From: an uncultured Alistipes sp.
GTDB lineage: Bacteria > Bacteroidota > Bacteroidia > Bacteroidales > Rikenellaceae
NCBI GenBank assembly: GCA_947623965.1
Contig: CANQIF010000003.1
Span: forward strand, 162,493 to 226,492
DNA: 64,000 nt
Reading direction: 5' to 3'
Positions 42,482-50,309 of this stretch are shown here, piece after piece. The position numbers and the translations under genes are program-made. Below the pieces are notes generated by a model that made no database searches, was not told the DNA's origin, and worked only from the letters and a program-made list of their open reading frames with translations. How positions within the stretch are numbered: the stretch's first letter is position 1; the number at the start of each line of letters is the position of its first letter.

Positions 42482-43273
42482 TCAGAAGGCGTAGCCGAAG
42501 CCGATGTTCAGGTAGATGGGATACATGTCGAACGAGATGGTCCGGAATCCCTTCTTGAAGATGTCCGTGACACCCCACGTCAGGTCGCCCGAGAGGGTCA
42601 GATGCTTGAAAGCCTTCCAGTTCACGCCCGCCTGCACGCCCCACTGGACGCTGCGCAGCTCGTCCGAGAAATCGTAGGTCGCCCGCCGGTCCCCCTCGAA
42701 GACCACCTTGTTGCCCGTGGGGTCGTTCTCGCGCAGATAGCCGTCGTAGACGTGGCCGGAGAAATCGCCGCTGCTCTGGAACGAGACGTAGGGGCCTGCG
42801 TGCAGCCGGAGCCGCGGATTGATCCGGCAGGCCGCCAGCAGGGGGATCGAGAAGAAGGTGCCGCGGTATTTGGTCCGGACCATGCCCGTCCAGTTGCCCT
42901 TGAGCCGCTCGCCGCCGTCGCCGATGATCTCCATGCCGTAGTTCTTCGTCCGGGCCCCGGCCTGCATCCCCTTGTTCTCGAGGCGCAGCCCCAGGATGAG
43001 CCCCCAGCGCCGCTTCTCCCCGAACCACCGGATGACGTCGCCCTCGAGCGAGAAGCAGAAGGTCGGCGAATAGCTGTCGATCCGGCGAATCTCCGCGGGC
43101 AGCGGCAGCGGCGATGCGCCGCCGATGTTGATGCCGGCCCGCACTTCGTATTCCAGCCCCATCAGGGCGGAGCGGATGATGCCCGGTGTGCGGTCCTGCT
43201 GGGCCCGGGCGCCGCCGCAGCCGAGCAGGAGCGCGAGGGCCGTCAGGAGAAGCGTGATCGTTGTCCTTTTCAT
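42482..43273 (-). CDS. outer-membrane beta-barrel protein, PorT-like
   Basis: 263 residues with a signal peptide ending GGARAQ. The rest alternates polar and hydrophobic residues in barrel-strand fashion (YEVRAGINIGG, WGLILGLRLENKG, LRLHAGPYVSFQSSG, VQWGVQAGVNWKAF). It ends in YLNIGFGYAF with a terminal Phe for barrel insertion. Small 8-stranded barrels of the PorT/OMP_b-brl type are common in Bacteroidetes. It starts 10 bp after the PCMD lipoprotein stop, so the two are co-transcribed. Function unknown; a transport or adhesion partner of the neighbouring lipoproteins is possible. Confidence 0.75.
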   Translation of the reverse strand: MKRTTITLLLTALALLLGCGGARAQQDRTPGIIRSALMGLEYEVRAGINIGGASPLPLPAEIRRIDSYSPTFCFSLEGDVIRWFGEKRRWGLILGLRLENKGMQAGARTKNYGMEIIGDGGERLKGNWTGMVRTKYRGTFFSIPLLAACRINPRLRLHAGPYVSFQSSGDFSGHVYDGYLRENDPTGNKVVFEGDRRATYDFSDELRSVQWGVQAGVNWKAFKHLTLSGDLTWGVTDIFKKGFRTISFDMYPIYLNIGFGYAF

Positions 43274-43283
43274 GGTGTTCCGG

Positions 43284-44420
43284 TTATTCGTATTCCAGGG
43301 TTACCTCGTCCACGCGGAGCGTGCTGCCCGGCGCCCCCTCGAAGCGGTCGCCGCAGAAGGAGGAGGTGAAGACGATCGCGAGGCTGTATTTTCCCGCCGC
43401 CAGCTTCGCGGGGTCCGGCTGCTTCCCCTCGCGGAAGACGAAGTCGATCTCGAAGGGGCTCCATGCATCGCACTCCACGGCCTTCTCCGGCGCGATTCGC
43501 GCCACGGCGAGGATGTTCGGATTCTCCTCCGAGAGGGCGTTCGTTCCGTCGAGGTGCTTCCGGTCGTCGGTGCTCTCGAAGAAAACGGCGTAGATGTCGA
43601 AGCGGTCTTTCCGCCCCGGTACGGGCTTCAGCTTGTCGGAGGCCGAGCGGTCCAGCTCGTAGAAAGTCTCGCCCGAGCGGTATTGGTAGTAGCCGCGCAG
43701 ATGCGACGGCACGTGTTCGAAGGGGATGCCGAAGCGGGTCGCCGTCAGGGGATCCTTCAGGGCGTTCACCACGTCGAATGTCCCGAGAAAGAGATTGCCC
43801 GCGGCGATGGGCATGTTCATCATCGTCCCGAACGAACCCGTCCGGCGGGTCGTGAGGGCCAGACACTTGTTCCGGTAGCCGGTGCCGGATTGGTAGGTGG
43901 GGTAGTCCGTGCAGTCGTCGCCGGCGCCCGTCAGGGCGAAGCCGGGGTTGCCGCTGGCCCACGTCAGGATCTCGGCCCCCGCGGCGTCCGTCTCGTAGAA
44001 GATCTGGTACTTGCCGTTGCTGTCCATCCGGGCGTTTTCGAAGCGGAAGGTGCCGGTCGTCATGCCCGATGTCGTGGCCTCGACCCGGTAGCGCTTCTTC
44101 CAGCGGCCGTCCTCGGAGGTCACCTCGTAGCTTTGCGGCGTGGTGAAATCGCGCGTCGAACCGCTTGCGGGGAGGATCGTGGCCCCCGGCGTCAGCGTAA
44201 ATTCGGGTGCGAGGGCCGTGAGGTCGGTTCCCTTTTTCAGGATGAGGGTGATCCGGTCGTTTTCGATGATCGGATCGCGGTTGAGCACGTCGCCCGCGAG
44301 CGTGCAGCTCTCGATGTCGGCCTCCGCGTTGGGCGCCTCCTCCTTGATGCACGACGTCGCGGCGAGCGCCGCACATGCCGCGAACAGCAAACTTGTCGTC
44401 AGGGGTTTCAGTCTCATCAT
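43284..44420 (-). CDS. PCMD-domain surface lipoprotein
   Basis: 378 residues. Lipobox ATSC (Cys about 24) after a hydrophobic stretch. The N-terminal part has an immunoglobulin-like DUF segment (ITLILKKGTDLTALAPEFTLTPGATILPASG). The C-terminal 230 residues match the PCMD (putative carbohydrate metabolism) domain: FENARMDSNGKYQIFYE, GNLFLGTFDV, YYQYRSGETFY, YAVFFES and KYSLAIVFTSSFCGDRFEGAPGSTLRVDEVTL. PCMD resembles a carbohydrate-binding beta-sandwich. The start is fixed by a TAnnTTTG box 15 nt upstream. First gene of the three-gene surface operon. Confidence 0.8.
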   Translation of the reverse strand: MMRLKPLTTSLLFAACAALAATSCIKEEAPNAEADIESCTLAGDVLNRDPIIENDRITLILKKGTDLTALAPEFTLTPGATILPASGSTRDFTTPQSYEVTSEDGRWKKRYRVEATTSGMTTGTFRFENARMDSNGKYQIFYETDAAGAEILTWASGNPGFALTGAGDDCTDYPTYQSGTGYRNKCLALTTRRTGSFGTMMNMPIAAGNLFLGTFDVVNALKDPLTATRFGIPFEHVPSHLRGYYQYRSGETFYELDRSASDKLKPVPGRKDRFDIYAVFFESTDDRKHLDGTNALSEENPNILAVARIAPEKAVECDAWSPFEIDFVFREGKQPDPAKLAAGKYSLAIVFTSSFCGDRFEGAPGSTLRVDEVTLEYE

Positions 44421-44435
44421 GGTGAATTTCTGCGG

Positions 44436-44443
44436 CAAAAATA
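44436..44443 (-). promoter_or_regulatory. -7 promoter box of the PCMD operon
   Basis: TATTTTTG on the minus strand, 15 nt before the ATG at 44420. A G10 tract (44478-44487) lies about 35 bp further upstream. Confidence 0.65.
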
Positions 44444-44546
44444 AAACCCTGCTGCGAAACGGCCAATTAAAATCATCGGGGGGGGGGATTTTGATAACCA
44501 AGAGACTGTTTTTCATCATGAACCGGATGGACGGCGGGGCGGCGCA

Positions 44547-44584
44547 TAAAAGAGACCGCCGCTGCCTTTCGGGTGCAGCGGCGG
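44547..44584 (-). terminator. terminator after the discoidin-like gene pair
   Basis: 10-bp stem CCGCCGCTGC (44556-44565) with its complement at 44575-44584. On the minus strand TCTCTTTTA follows; the T-run is short. Confidence 0.6.
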
Positions 44585-44609
44585 CTTTGTCCGGTCGGAG
44601 GGGGAGCGG

Positions 44610-45935
44610 TCAGATGCCGAGGAGGCGTCGGAGCGGGTCGGCGAAGAGCTCGCCGAGGGCCAGAAGCACGCCGATCACGGTCAGCACGATTGAGATGAAC
44701 TTCAGCCGTGCCGAGTTGTGGAGCAGGTCGGTCGTCCTTCGGAAAATTTTGTGCTTGACGCGGTAGACGTGGCGGTCGTGCTGCCGCAACTCCCCGATGG
44801 CGATCTCCAGATCGGTCGAGAAGTCCTTCAGCAGCTCGGCCTTGATCTCTTCCAGCTCGGGGTAGGGGCTCCGGGCGATCGCCTCCTCCGCCTCCTTCCG
44901 CTTCTCGTTGATCTTCGTTTGCAGCGCCTCGGGGAACTTGGCAATCGAGGAGGCGGTCGCCGGATCGGCCGCCGCTTTGCCCTTCGGCCCTTCGGGCTCC
45001 TCGGGGGCTGCCGCCGGGTCGCGCAGGGCGGCGGGGGCATCGAGGCCCCGTTCGAGGGTCGGAAGGTAGTTGTAGTAGGGGTAGCCGACGAGCCGTTTCG
45101 AATAGGCCCCGAGCCGCACGATGTTGCAGCGGCGCGATTCGTCGGTGCTCGACACGAAGTGCAGGCGGATGTAGCGGATGCGGACGGGCTGTTCGAGGTG
45201 GAAGACCTGCCAGCCGTTGTAGCTCTCGCGCAGCGTGTCGTAGAGCACGTGCCAGCGGACCGGCCGGCCGTCTGTGGCCGCGAGGCGCCCCTGCGCATCG
45301 TAGGCGAGGTCGCCGTCGAAGTTCGAGACTAACAGCCGGTAGCGGGTGGCTATGTCGCACGCCTCGCGCTTGTCGCAGCCGCGGTTGTCCCACAGCAGGA
45401 ACTGGATCGTCTGCACGCGGTGCAGCACCGTGCCGCGCGGATCGTTCTGCTTCAGGTCGAAGGTGAGGTAGTTGGGCGCCAGCAGCGTCGTGCAGCCGCT
45501 GAACTCGGAGTAGTCGAGGGCGTAGTTCTCCTGCTCGTCGACGAGCGGCGAGGTGACGATCTTCGGCGAGAGAACCCGGCGGCAGACGGCGCTCTCCGGG
45601 CACTCCCGGCAGCGGATGCGGTCGATCGCCGGGTCGTAGCGCTCCTCGTTGCAGGAGCGGCCGGCGAAGGGGGTCCCCTCGGGCCAGATCATCGGGCAGG
45701 GCTGCTCGAGCAGGAGCATCGGCAGGCCGGCGTCGCTCCGCTCGGCGAGCATGAGGTTGCGGTTGTAGTCGGGGCAGCTGCGCTTGTCGCAGCGGCAGTT
45801 GAGGTCGCAGATCGCCTTGTTGCATTCGGCCGGCGCCTGCTGGTGAGCGCAAGGGGCGGCGGGGGCCGCTGCGGCGGCGGAAATGGCGGGGGTGTCCGGG
45901 GTTGCGGGGCAGCGGGCGGGTTCGTTCGTGTTCAT
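44610..45935 (-). CDS. tail-anchored discoidin-like protein with cysteine cluster
   Basis: 441 residues, no signal peptide. Residues about 35-140 are cysteine-rich (C-x4-C-x3-C-x-C-x4-C in AICDLNCRCDKRSC, later CRECPESAVC), suggesting a metal or Fe-S site. Residues about 145-290 look like an F5/8 type C (discoidin-like) beta-sandwich: YLTFDLKQNDPRG, IQFLLWDNRG, YNGWQVFHLEQPVRIRYIRL and NIVRLGAYS. Next come an Ala/Pro/Glu linker and coiled-coil-like helices (KTKINEKRKEAEEAI). One membrane helix at the very C-terminus (LKFISIVLTVIGVLLALGEL) makes it a tail-anchored protein facing the cytoplasm. It follows a related gene by 36 bp. Family unrecognised. Confidence 0.7.
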   Translation of the reverse strand: MNTNEPARCPATPDTPAISAAAAAPAAPCAHQQAPAECNKAICDLNCRCDKRSCPDYNRNLMLAERSDAGLPMLLLEQPCPMIWPEGTPFAGRSCNEERYDPAIDRIRCRECPESAVCRRVLSPKIVTSPLVDEQENYALDYSEFSGCTTLLAPNYLTFDLKQNDPRGTVLHRVQTIQFLLWDNRGCDKREACDIATRYRLLVSNFDGDLAYDAQGRLAATDGRPVRWHVLYDTLRESYNGWQVFHLEQPVRIRYIRLHFVSSTDESRRCNIVRLGAYSKRLVGYPYYNYLPTLERGLDAPAALRDPAAAPEEPEGPKGKAAADPATASSIAKFPEALQTKINEKRKEAEEAIARSPYPELEEIKAELLKDFSTDLEIAIGELRQHDRHVYRVKHKIFRRTTDLLHNSARLKFISIVLTVIGVLLALGELFADPLRRLLGI

Positions 45936-45971
45936 GGTGCGGCGGCGTTAGAGCAGGTGGTGGAGCGAAGG

Positions 45972-47162
45972 TTAGAGGTAGTGGAGCAGCAGGGAGAGCA
46001 GGTAGGGCAGGACCATGGCGAAAATCGACCAGTAGAACGACGAGAGATCCTGCCGGTACCCCTCGTCGAGTTGCCCGTTGACGGGGTCGAGGACCACGCG
46101 CTCCATGTTCTTCGGGTCCTTCTCGACGATCGCGATGTCGTCGGCGATGCTGGCCAGAATCTGGTAGATGTTGCGCCAGTCGAGCCGGACGAGGTCGCTC
46201 CCCGCCTCGCAGCGGTAGGCCTCGATCTTCTTCGAGATGGTCGTATTGATCCCTTCGAGGTAGCGCCGCTCGATCGTGAAGGTCATCCCCTGCGTCAGGG
46301 CCGCCTCGCGCGCCTCCCCGCGGCTGTCGCCCCGGCGGATGCTGCGGTGCGCCTCGCCGATGATCTGCCGGATGCGGGCGTCGCGGTCGGCGATCAGCTG
46401 GATGAAGTTCATCGTGTCGTAGATGCGTTTCGAGAGGGGAAAGCCGTCGCCGATCTCGGTCACGGCCGGCCCCTCGGCGCGGATGTACTGCGCCTTCGCG
46501 CAGGGGTCGATCGGATGCAGGGCGCCGTCGGGTCCCGGAACCGCGGGCTTCTCGCGCAGGGAGGCCATCAGACGGTCGTAATCGACGGTCTCGGCAACGG
46601 CCGGGGTATAGGCGCCGAGCCGCACGATGTGGAAGCCGCCGTTCTTGAGGCTGGCGACGCAGTGGATGCGGATGTAGCGGATGCGCTGCAGCCCGCCCGG
46701 GATGTGGATGAACTGCCAGTTGCGCGTCCCCCGGGCCGTGCAGTCGGCGACGACGCGCCACTCCCACGCATCCTTGTCGCGCCGCTCGGAGGCGAAGTCC
46801 TCGGCGGCGAGCACGCGGTAGTAGTAGAGCCGCTCCCGGTCGCCGTGGTTGTTGTCGGCGACCGAGTCGAAGAGCAGGAAGCGGATGAGGCCGATGTCGC
46901 GCCGCTCGTCCGGAGCCGGCGCTCCGAGATCGACAGTCAGGCAGGCGGGCGCGTGGACGCCGCAGTAGCCCGACTTGCCGTCGTAGCCGTCGAAGCGGGG
47001 GGCGGTGAGCTGTTCATAGTGGTTGCAGAGTTCGAGGACGGGCTTGTCGGCGGCCAGGTCGCGAATTTCGTCGCGCGGCAGCTCGCAGAAGTCGCTTAAG
47101 TCGACCTCCTGGCAGCGGTTGGCCGCCTTGACGTCGAAGAAGGGTTTCGGTGCGGAGTTCAT
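45972..47162 (-). CDS. tail-anchored discoidin-like protein
   Basis: 396 residues, no signal peptide, similar in plan to the next gene downstream. The N-terminal half is a discoidin-like sandwich (ACLTVDLGAPAP, IGLIRFLLFDSVADN, WQFIHIPGGLQRIRYIRIH, FHIVRLGAYTP). The middle (about 215-370) is helical with charged heptad-like runs (DRDARIRQIIGEAHRSIRRG; ISKKIEAYRCEAG). The last 20 residues are a membrane helix (WSIFAMVLPYLLSLLLHYL), so the body should be cytoplasmic. The motif RIRYIRxH is shared with its neighbour, so the two are diverged paralogues in part. It lies 199 bp after the NarL-type regulator gene. Function unknown. Confidence 0.7.
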   Translation of the reverse strand: MNSAPKPFFDVKAANRCQEVDLSDFCELPRDEIRDLAADKPVLELCNHYEQLTAPRFDGYDGKSGYCGVHAPACLTVDLGAPAPDERRDIGLIRFLLFDSVADNNHGDRERLYYYRVLAAEDFASERRDKDAWEWRVVADCTARGTRNWQFIHIPGGLQRIRYIRIHCVASLKNGGFHIVRLGAYTPAVAETVDYDRLMASLREKPAVPGPDGALHPIDPCAKAQYIRAEGPAVTEIGDGFPLSKRIYDTMNFIQLIADRDARIRQIIGEAHRSIRRGDSRGEAREAALTQGMTFTIERRYLEGINTTISKKIEAYRCEAGSDLVRLDWRNIYQILASIADDIAIVEKDPKNMERVVLDPVNGQLDEGYRQDLSSFYWSIFAMVLPYLLSLLLHYL

Positions 47163-47361
47163 GGAAGGGGTGCGGTTCGGGTCGCTTGGTGGGTTCGGTA
47201 GGTTTAGTAGGTTCAGTGGGTCCTGTGGGTTCAGTGGGTTCGGTGGGTTCGGGTGGCTCGGTTTCGGTTTCGGTTTCGGAGCGGGGCCGGTCGGCGGCGG
47301 GTCGGGTGGGCCGGTCGGCGGGTTTGGATCAGCGGCGGGCCGGGCGGCGGGCCGGCGGGGG
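47163..47361. repeat. 9-bp simple repeats between regulator and discoidin-like genes
   Basis: Between 47185 and 47280 the plus strand reads as imperfect tandem repeats of GGTTCnGTG (units of 9 bp, then GGTTTC units of 6 bp); beyond 47280 it turns into GGCGGGCCG-type low complexity. One minus-strand frame stays free of stops across the whole gap into the ATG at 47162 and would give Pro/Asn-rich triplets. No gene is called. Confidence 0.65.
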
Positions 47362-47994
47362 TCAGGCCTCGACGATGCCCGTGCGGATGGCGTAGACGAC
47401 TAAGGCGGCGGTGTTCTTGCAGCCGGTCTTCTCGAGGATGTTGGCGCGGTGCTTGTCGACCGTGCGTTTCGAGATGAAGAGCTCGTCGGCGATCTCCTGG
47501 TTCGACAAGCCGCGGCAGATCGCCACGAGGATCTCCCGCTCACGCTGCGAGAGGGCGTCGTCGCCGCCCGTCGTGCGGGTCTGCATCGTACGGGCGAGCG
47601 AGGCCATGAGGCGCGGGGCGAAGTAGTTGCCGCCGGCCGTCACCGTCTCGATCGCCTCGATCACCTCGTCGATGGCCGAGTCCTTGAGCAGGAAGCCCCG
47701 TGCGCCGGCCTTCACCATGCGCGAGTAGTAGCTCTCCTCGCCGAACATCGAGAGGGTGATGATCCGCAGGTCGGGGCGCCGGGCGAGCGCCCGCTCGGCG
47801 GTCTGGGCGCCGTCGATCCCCGGCATGGCGAAATCCAGAAAGACGACGTCGGCTTCGAGCGCCGGCAGAAGCTCCAGGAACTCCTCGCCGCTCGCCGCCT
47901 CGGCGACGACGCGGCAGTCGAGGCTGTGTTCGAGCAGCCCCCGCAGTCCGGTGCGGAACAGGGTGTGGTCATCGACCAGTGCGATACGGTACAT
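47362..47994 (-). CDS. NarL/FixJ-family response regulator
   Basis: 210 residues. Receiver domain (1-120) with acidic pocket D8-D9, phospho-acceptor D54 (VVFLDFAMPGIDG), T80/S82 (ITLSMF) and K104 (LLKDSA). The C-terminal LuxR-type helix-turn-helix is at about 144-205 (LSQREREILVAICRGLSNQE, ADELFISKRTVDKHRANILE). All key phosphorelay residues are present. It starts 24 bp after the stop of the histidine kinase gene, so it is the cognate regulator. Targets are unknown; the discoidin-like pair downstream is the first candidate. Confidence 0.93.
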   Translation of the reverse strand: MYRIALVDDHTLFRTGLRGLLEHSLDCRVVAEAASGEEFLELLPALEADVVFLDFAMPGIDGAQTAERALARRPDLRIITLSMFGEESYYSRMVKAGARGFLLKDSAIDEVIEAIETVTAGGNYFAPRLMASLARTMQTRTTGGDDALSQREREILVAICRGLSNQEIADELFISKRTVDKHRANILEKTGCKNTAALVVYAIRTGIVEA

Positions 47995-48018
47995 GGCTAC
48001 GGTGCGTGTGAGATTTGT

Positions 48019-49011
48019 CTATTTTTGATCGGTTTTCCGGCGGCGCGGGCGGGGGCGCAGCCGTTTGGGCGGCTGCTCGCTCCGCAGGTCGATGCGCACT
48101 GCGGCGTGCATCCCGCGCCCCTTCGCCGAGGTGATCTCGCAGGTGCCTCCCAGCGATCCCACGCGCGAGGAGATGTTCGAGAGCCCCATGCCGCAGTCGA
48201 TCATCGCCTGCGGGTCGAAGCCGCGCCCGTCATCGCCGTATTCGAGCTGCAGCACCGTCCCCGAGTAGGTGAGCGAGAGCTCGATCGTGCGGCAGGCGGC
48301 GTGTTTGAGCGAGTTGTTGATCAGCTCGCAGATCACCCGGTAGAGGATCACCTCGACATCCGTGTCGAAGCGCTCGGGGCCGAGGTTGGTCGTGAAGCGG
48401 ATCGCGACGCGGTGCATGGCGGCGCTCTTGTCGATGAAGTTGCGGACGCCGCGCGCCAGCCCGAAATCGTTCAGCACGTGGGGCGAGAGGTTGTTCGAGA
48501 TTTCGCGCAGCGAGCGGATCGCCTCGTCGATCACGTAGCTCGTGTTGCCCAGCAGCTCGCGGCGCGCCGCGTCCTGCTCGTCGCGCGCGAGGGCCGAGAG
48601 GGACATCTTGGCCGACGAGAGGAGGGGCCCCAGTCCGTCGTGCAGCTCCTTCGAGAAGCTCGACCGCGCCTTCTCCTCGGTGCGCAGCACGGCCGTCAGG
48701 ATGCGGCGGTTCCAGAGCTGGCGCTGGTAGTTGAGGCGGTCGATGTACTTGAAGAGCTTGTGGGCGTACATGACGCCGATCGAGAGGCAGATCGAGATGA
48801 CGACGCCGAGGTCGGCGAAACAGTAGCGCGGCACGGCGTGGCCCGAGAAGACGAAGAGCTGGACGATGCGTTCGACCGAGAGCAGCGAAAAGCCGATGAT
48901 GAAGAGGATCCAGACCGAGTTGTACTTGGTCGCGCGCACCAGCTTGAGGGCGTAGACCGTGGCGATCGTCTGGACGATGACGGCGATGACGAGCAGGATC
49001 TTGAGCAGCAT
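48019..49011 (-). CDS. membrane histidine kinase, NarX/DesK type
   Basis: 330 residues. Three membrane helices (about 3-24, 33-55 and 65-85) with only very short outside loops and no large periplasmic sensor domain, so the signal may come from within the membrane or from partner proteins. A HisKA_3 domain follows with phospho-acceptor H124 (FSKELHDGLGPLLSSAKMSL). The ATPase domain has the N-box ELINNSLKHA and the G-box GDDGRGFDP...GMGLSNISSRV. The start at 49011 is the ATG ahead of the first helix; a promoter box lies 23 nt upstream. The C-terminus is Arg/Lys/Pro-rich (PPKRLRPRPRRRK). Confidence 0.92.
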   Translation of the reverse strand: MLLKILLVIAVIVQTIATVYALKLVRATKYNSVWILFIIGFSLLSVERIVQLFVFSGHAVPRYCFADLGVVISICLSIGVMYAHKLFKYIDRLNYQRQLWNRRILTAVLRTEEKARSSFSKELHDGLGPLLSSAKMSLSALARDEQDAARRELLGNTSYVIDEAIRSLREISNNLSPHVLNDFGLARGVRNFIDKSAAMHRVAIRFTTNLGPERFDTDVEVILYRVICELINNSLKHAACRTIELSLTYSGTVLQLEYGDDGRGFDPQAMIDCGMGLSNISSRVGSLGGTCEITSAKGRGMHAAVRIDLRSEQPPKRLRPRPRRRKTDQK

Positions 49012-49034
49012 GGATCGAGGCGTTTTCGGATAGA

Positions 49035-49042
49035 CAAATATA
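49035..49042 (-). promoter_or_regulatory. -7 promoter box of the histidine kinase operon
   Basis: TATATTTG on the minus strand matches TAnnTTTG, 23 nt before the ATG, with TTTC 20 nt upstream. The ftsX promoter diverges only 32 bp away. Confidence 0.65.
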
Positions 49043-49074
49043 CGGAAAAATTGGGGATTTCCGAAAATATCCCC

Positions 49075-49082
49075 TATTTTTG
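49075..49082 (+). promoter_or_regulatory. -7 promoter box of ftsX
   Basis: TATTTTTG, 78 nt before the ATG at 49161. Because the kinase promoter reads away from almost the same spot, the two could interfere with or share a regulator. Confidence 0.6.
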
Positions 49083-49160
49083 CATGATGGGGCCCTGCCG
49101 GCCTGCCGCCCGGGCGGCGGAGGGGACGGGGTCTTGCAGACGACAATACGCCCGACGACA

Positions 49161-50042
49161 ATGAAAGAGGACAAACGGCTTCGGCGCAAGGTGCGCAATT
49201 CGTACATCGTCTCGACGGTCAGCATGGCTTTGGTGCTGTTCCTGCTCGGGTCGGTGGGTTATTTGATGATGGCGGCGATGAAGGTGGCCGACACGCTGCA
49301 GGGCAGCATCGTGGTGATGGTCGAGCTCGACGACGCCTGCACGGCGGCGCAGCGCGATGCCGTGGCTGAATTTCTGGCCGGGGAGCCGCTCGTGGCCGAG
49401 ATCCGCTTCGTCTCGAAGGAGGAGAAGGCTTCGGATGCGGAGTTTCGGAAGATGTTCGCCGGGAGTTTCGAGGAGATCCTCGGCGAAAATCCGCTCTTCG
49501 ACTCGTTCGAGGCGACCCTCACGGCGGCCTCCTCCGAACACGACGCGGTGGAGCGCTTCATCGCGGCCGCCGAGCGGCTCGAGGGGGTCGACCGGGCCTC
49601 CTACCCCGCGCAGCTCGCCGAGCGGCTGCACCGCACCGTGGGGCGGATCCGCTTCGTGCTGCTGCTCTTCGGCGGGGCGCTGTCCGTTATTTCGCTCATC
49701 CTGCTCAACAACACGGTGCGGCTGGCCATCTACTCGAAACGCTACCTCATCAACACGATGAAGCTCGTCGGGGCGACCAAGTGGTTCATCATGCGCCCTT
49801 TCCTTGCGAGCAGCATTTCGCAGGGCATCCTCTCGGGCTTCGCGGCGGCGGCCCTCTTCGGCCTCTCGGTCTACGGGCTGGGAGAGACGGTCCCCGAGCT
49901 CGCGACGCTCACCGACCCGGAGCGCGTGGCGATCCTGCTGGCCGCGATGGTGGGGGTGGGCATCGCCGTCTCGCTCCTCTTCACCGCCTTCGCGGTCAAC
50001 AAATTCGTCAACATCAAGTCGAACAAGATATACCTCTATTGA
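49161..50042 (+). CDS. ftsX: cell division protein FtsX
   Basis: 293 residues. FtsX with the ATPase FtsE controls peptidoglycan hydrolases at the septum. Layout: cytoplasmic basic start (MKEDKRLRRKVRNSYIVS), a first membrane helix (VSMALVLFLLGSVGYLMM), a periplasmic domain of about 130 residues (VSKEEKASDAEFRKMFAG), then three helices with the family block LLNNTVRLAIYSKRYLINTM and KLVGATKWFIMRPFL. The start at 49161 is taken because the upstream extension to a TTG at 49080 overlaps the promoter. The next gene starts 1 bp after the stop, so they are translationally coupled. Confidence 0.9.
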   Translation: MKEDKRLRRKVRNSYIVSTVSMALVLFLLGSVGYLMMAAMKVADTLQGSIVVMVELDDACTAAQRDAVAEFLAGEPLVAEIRFVSKEEKASDAEFRKMFAGSFEEILGENPLFDSFEATLTAASSEHDAVERFIAAAERLEGVDRASYPAQLAERLHRTVGRIRFVLLLFGGALSVISLILLNNTVRLAIYSKRYLINTMKLVGATKWFIMRPFLASSISQGILSGFAAAALFGLSVYGLGETVPELATLTDPERVAILLAAMVGVGIAVSLLFTAFAVNKFVNIKSNKIYLY

Positions 50043-50043
50043 T

Positions 50044-50304
50044 ATGAAACGATTCCGGAACGCGGCGGCGCCCGATCCGCAGGAGGATCCGCGCATGCCC
50101 CTCACGCGGCGCAACTACTTCGTCCTCGCCGCCGGCTTCGGGGTGATCCTCCTCGGCCTGCTCCTCATGGCGGGCGGCGGCAGCGACTCGCCCGACACCT
50201 TCGACGCCTCCATCTTCTCGTGGCGGCGCATCACGCTGGCGCCGATCTTGGTCGTCGGCGGCTTCGCGCTGGAGATTTACGGCATTCTGAAACGCTATTG
50301 CTGA
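50044..50304 (+). CDS. DUF3098-family small membrane protein
   Basis: 86 residues with two membrane helices ([21 protein letters not shown] and [20 protein letters not shown]) joined by a Ser/Asp-rich loop ([19 protein letters not shown]). This pattern and its place right after ftsX are typical of DUF3098 proteins of Bacteroidetes, whose role is unknown but may be tied to cell division. A 5-bp gap separates it from the GH95 gene. Confidence 0.85.
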   Translation: MKRFRNAAAPDPQEDPRMPLTRRNYFVLAAGFGVILLGLLLMAGGGSDSPDTFDASIFSWRRITLAPILVVGGFALEIYGILKRYC

Positions 50305-50309
50305 TTCGT

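Noticed and set aside
44473..46767. 764-codon minus-strand frame overlapping both discoidin-like genes
   Set aside because: Arg/Pro/Ala-rich shadow in another frame; the frames at 44610-45935 and 45972-47162 have normal composition, membrane helices and related motifs.
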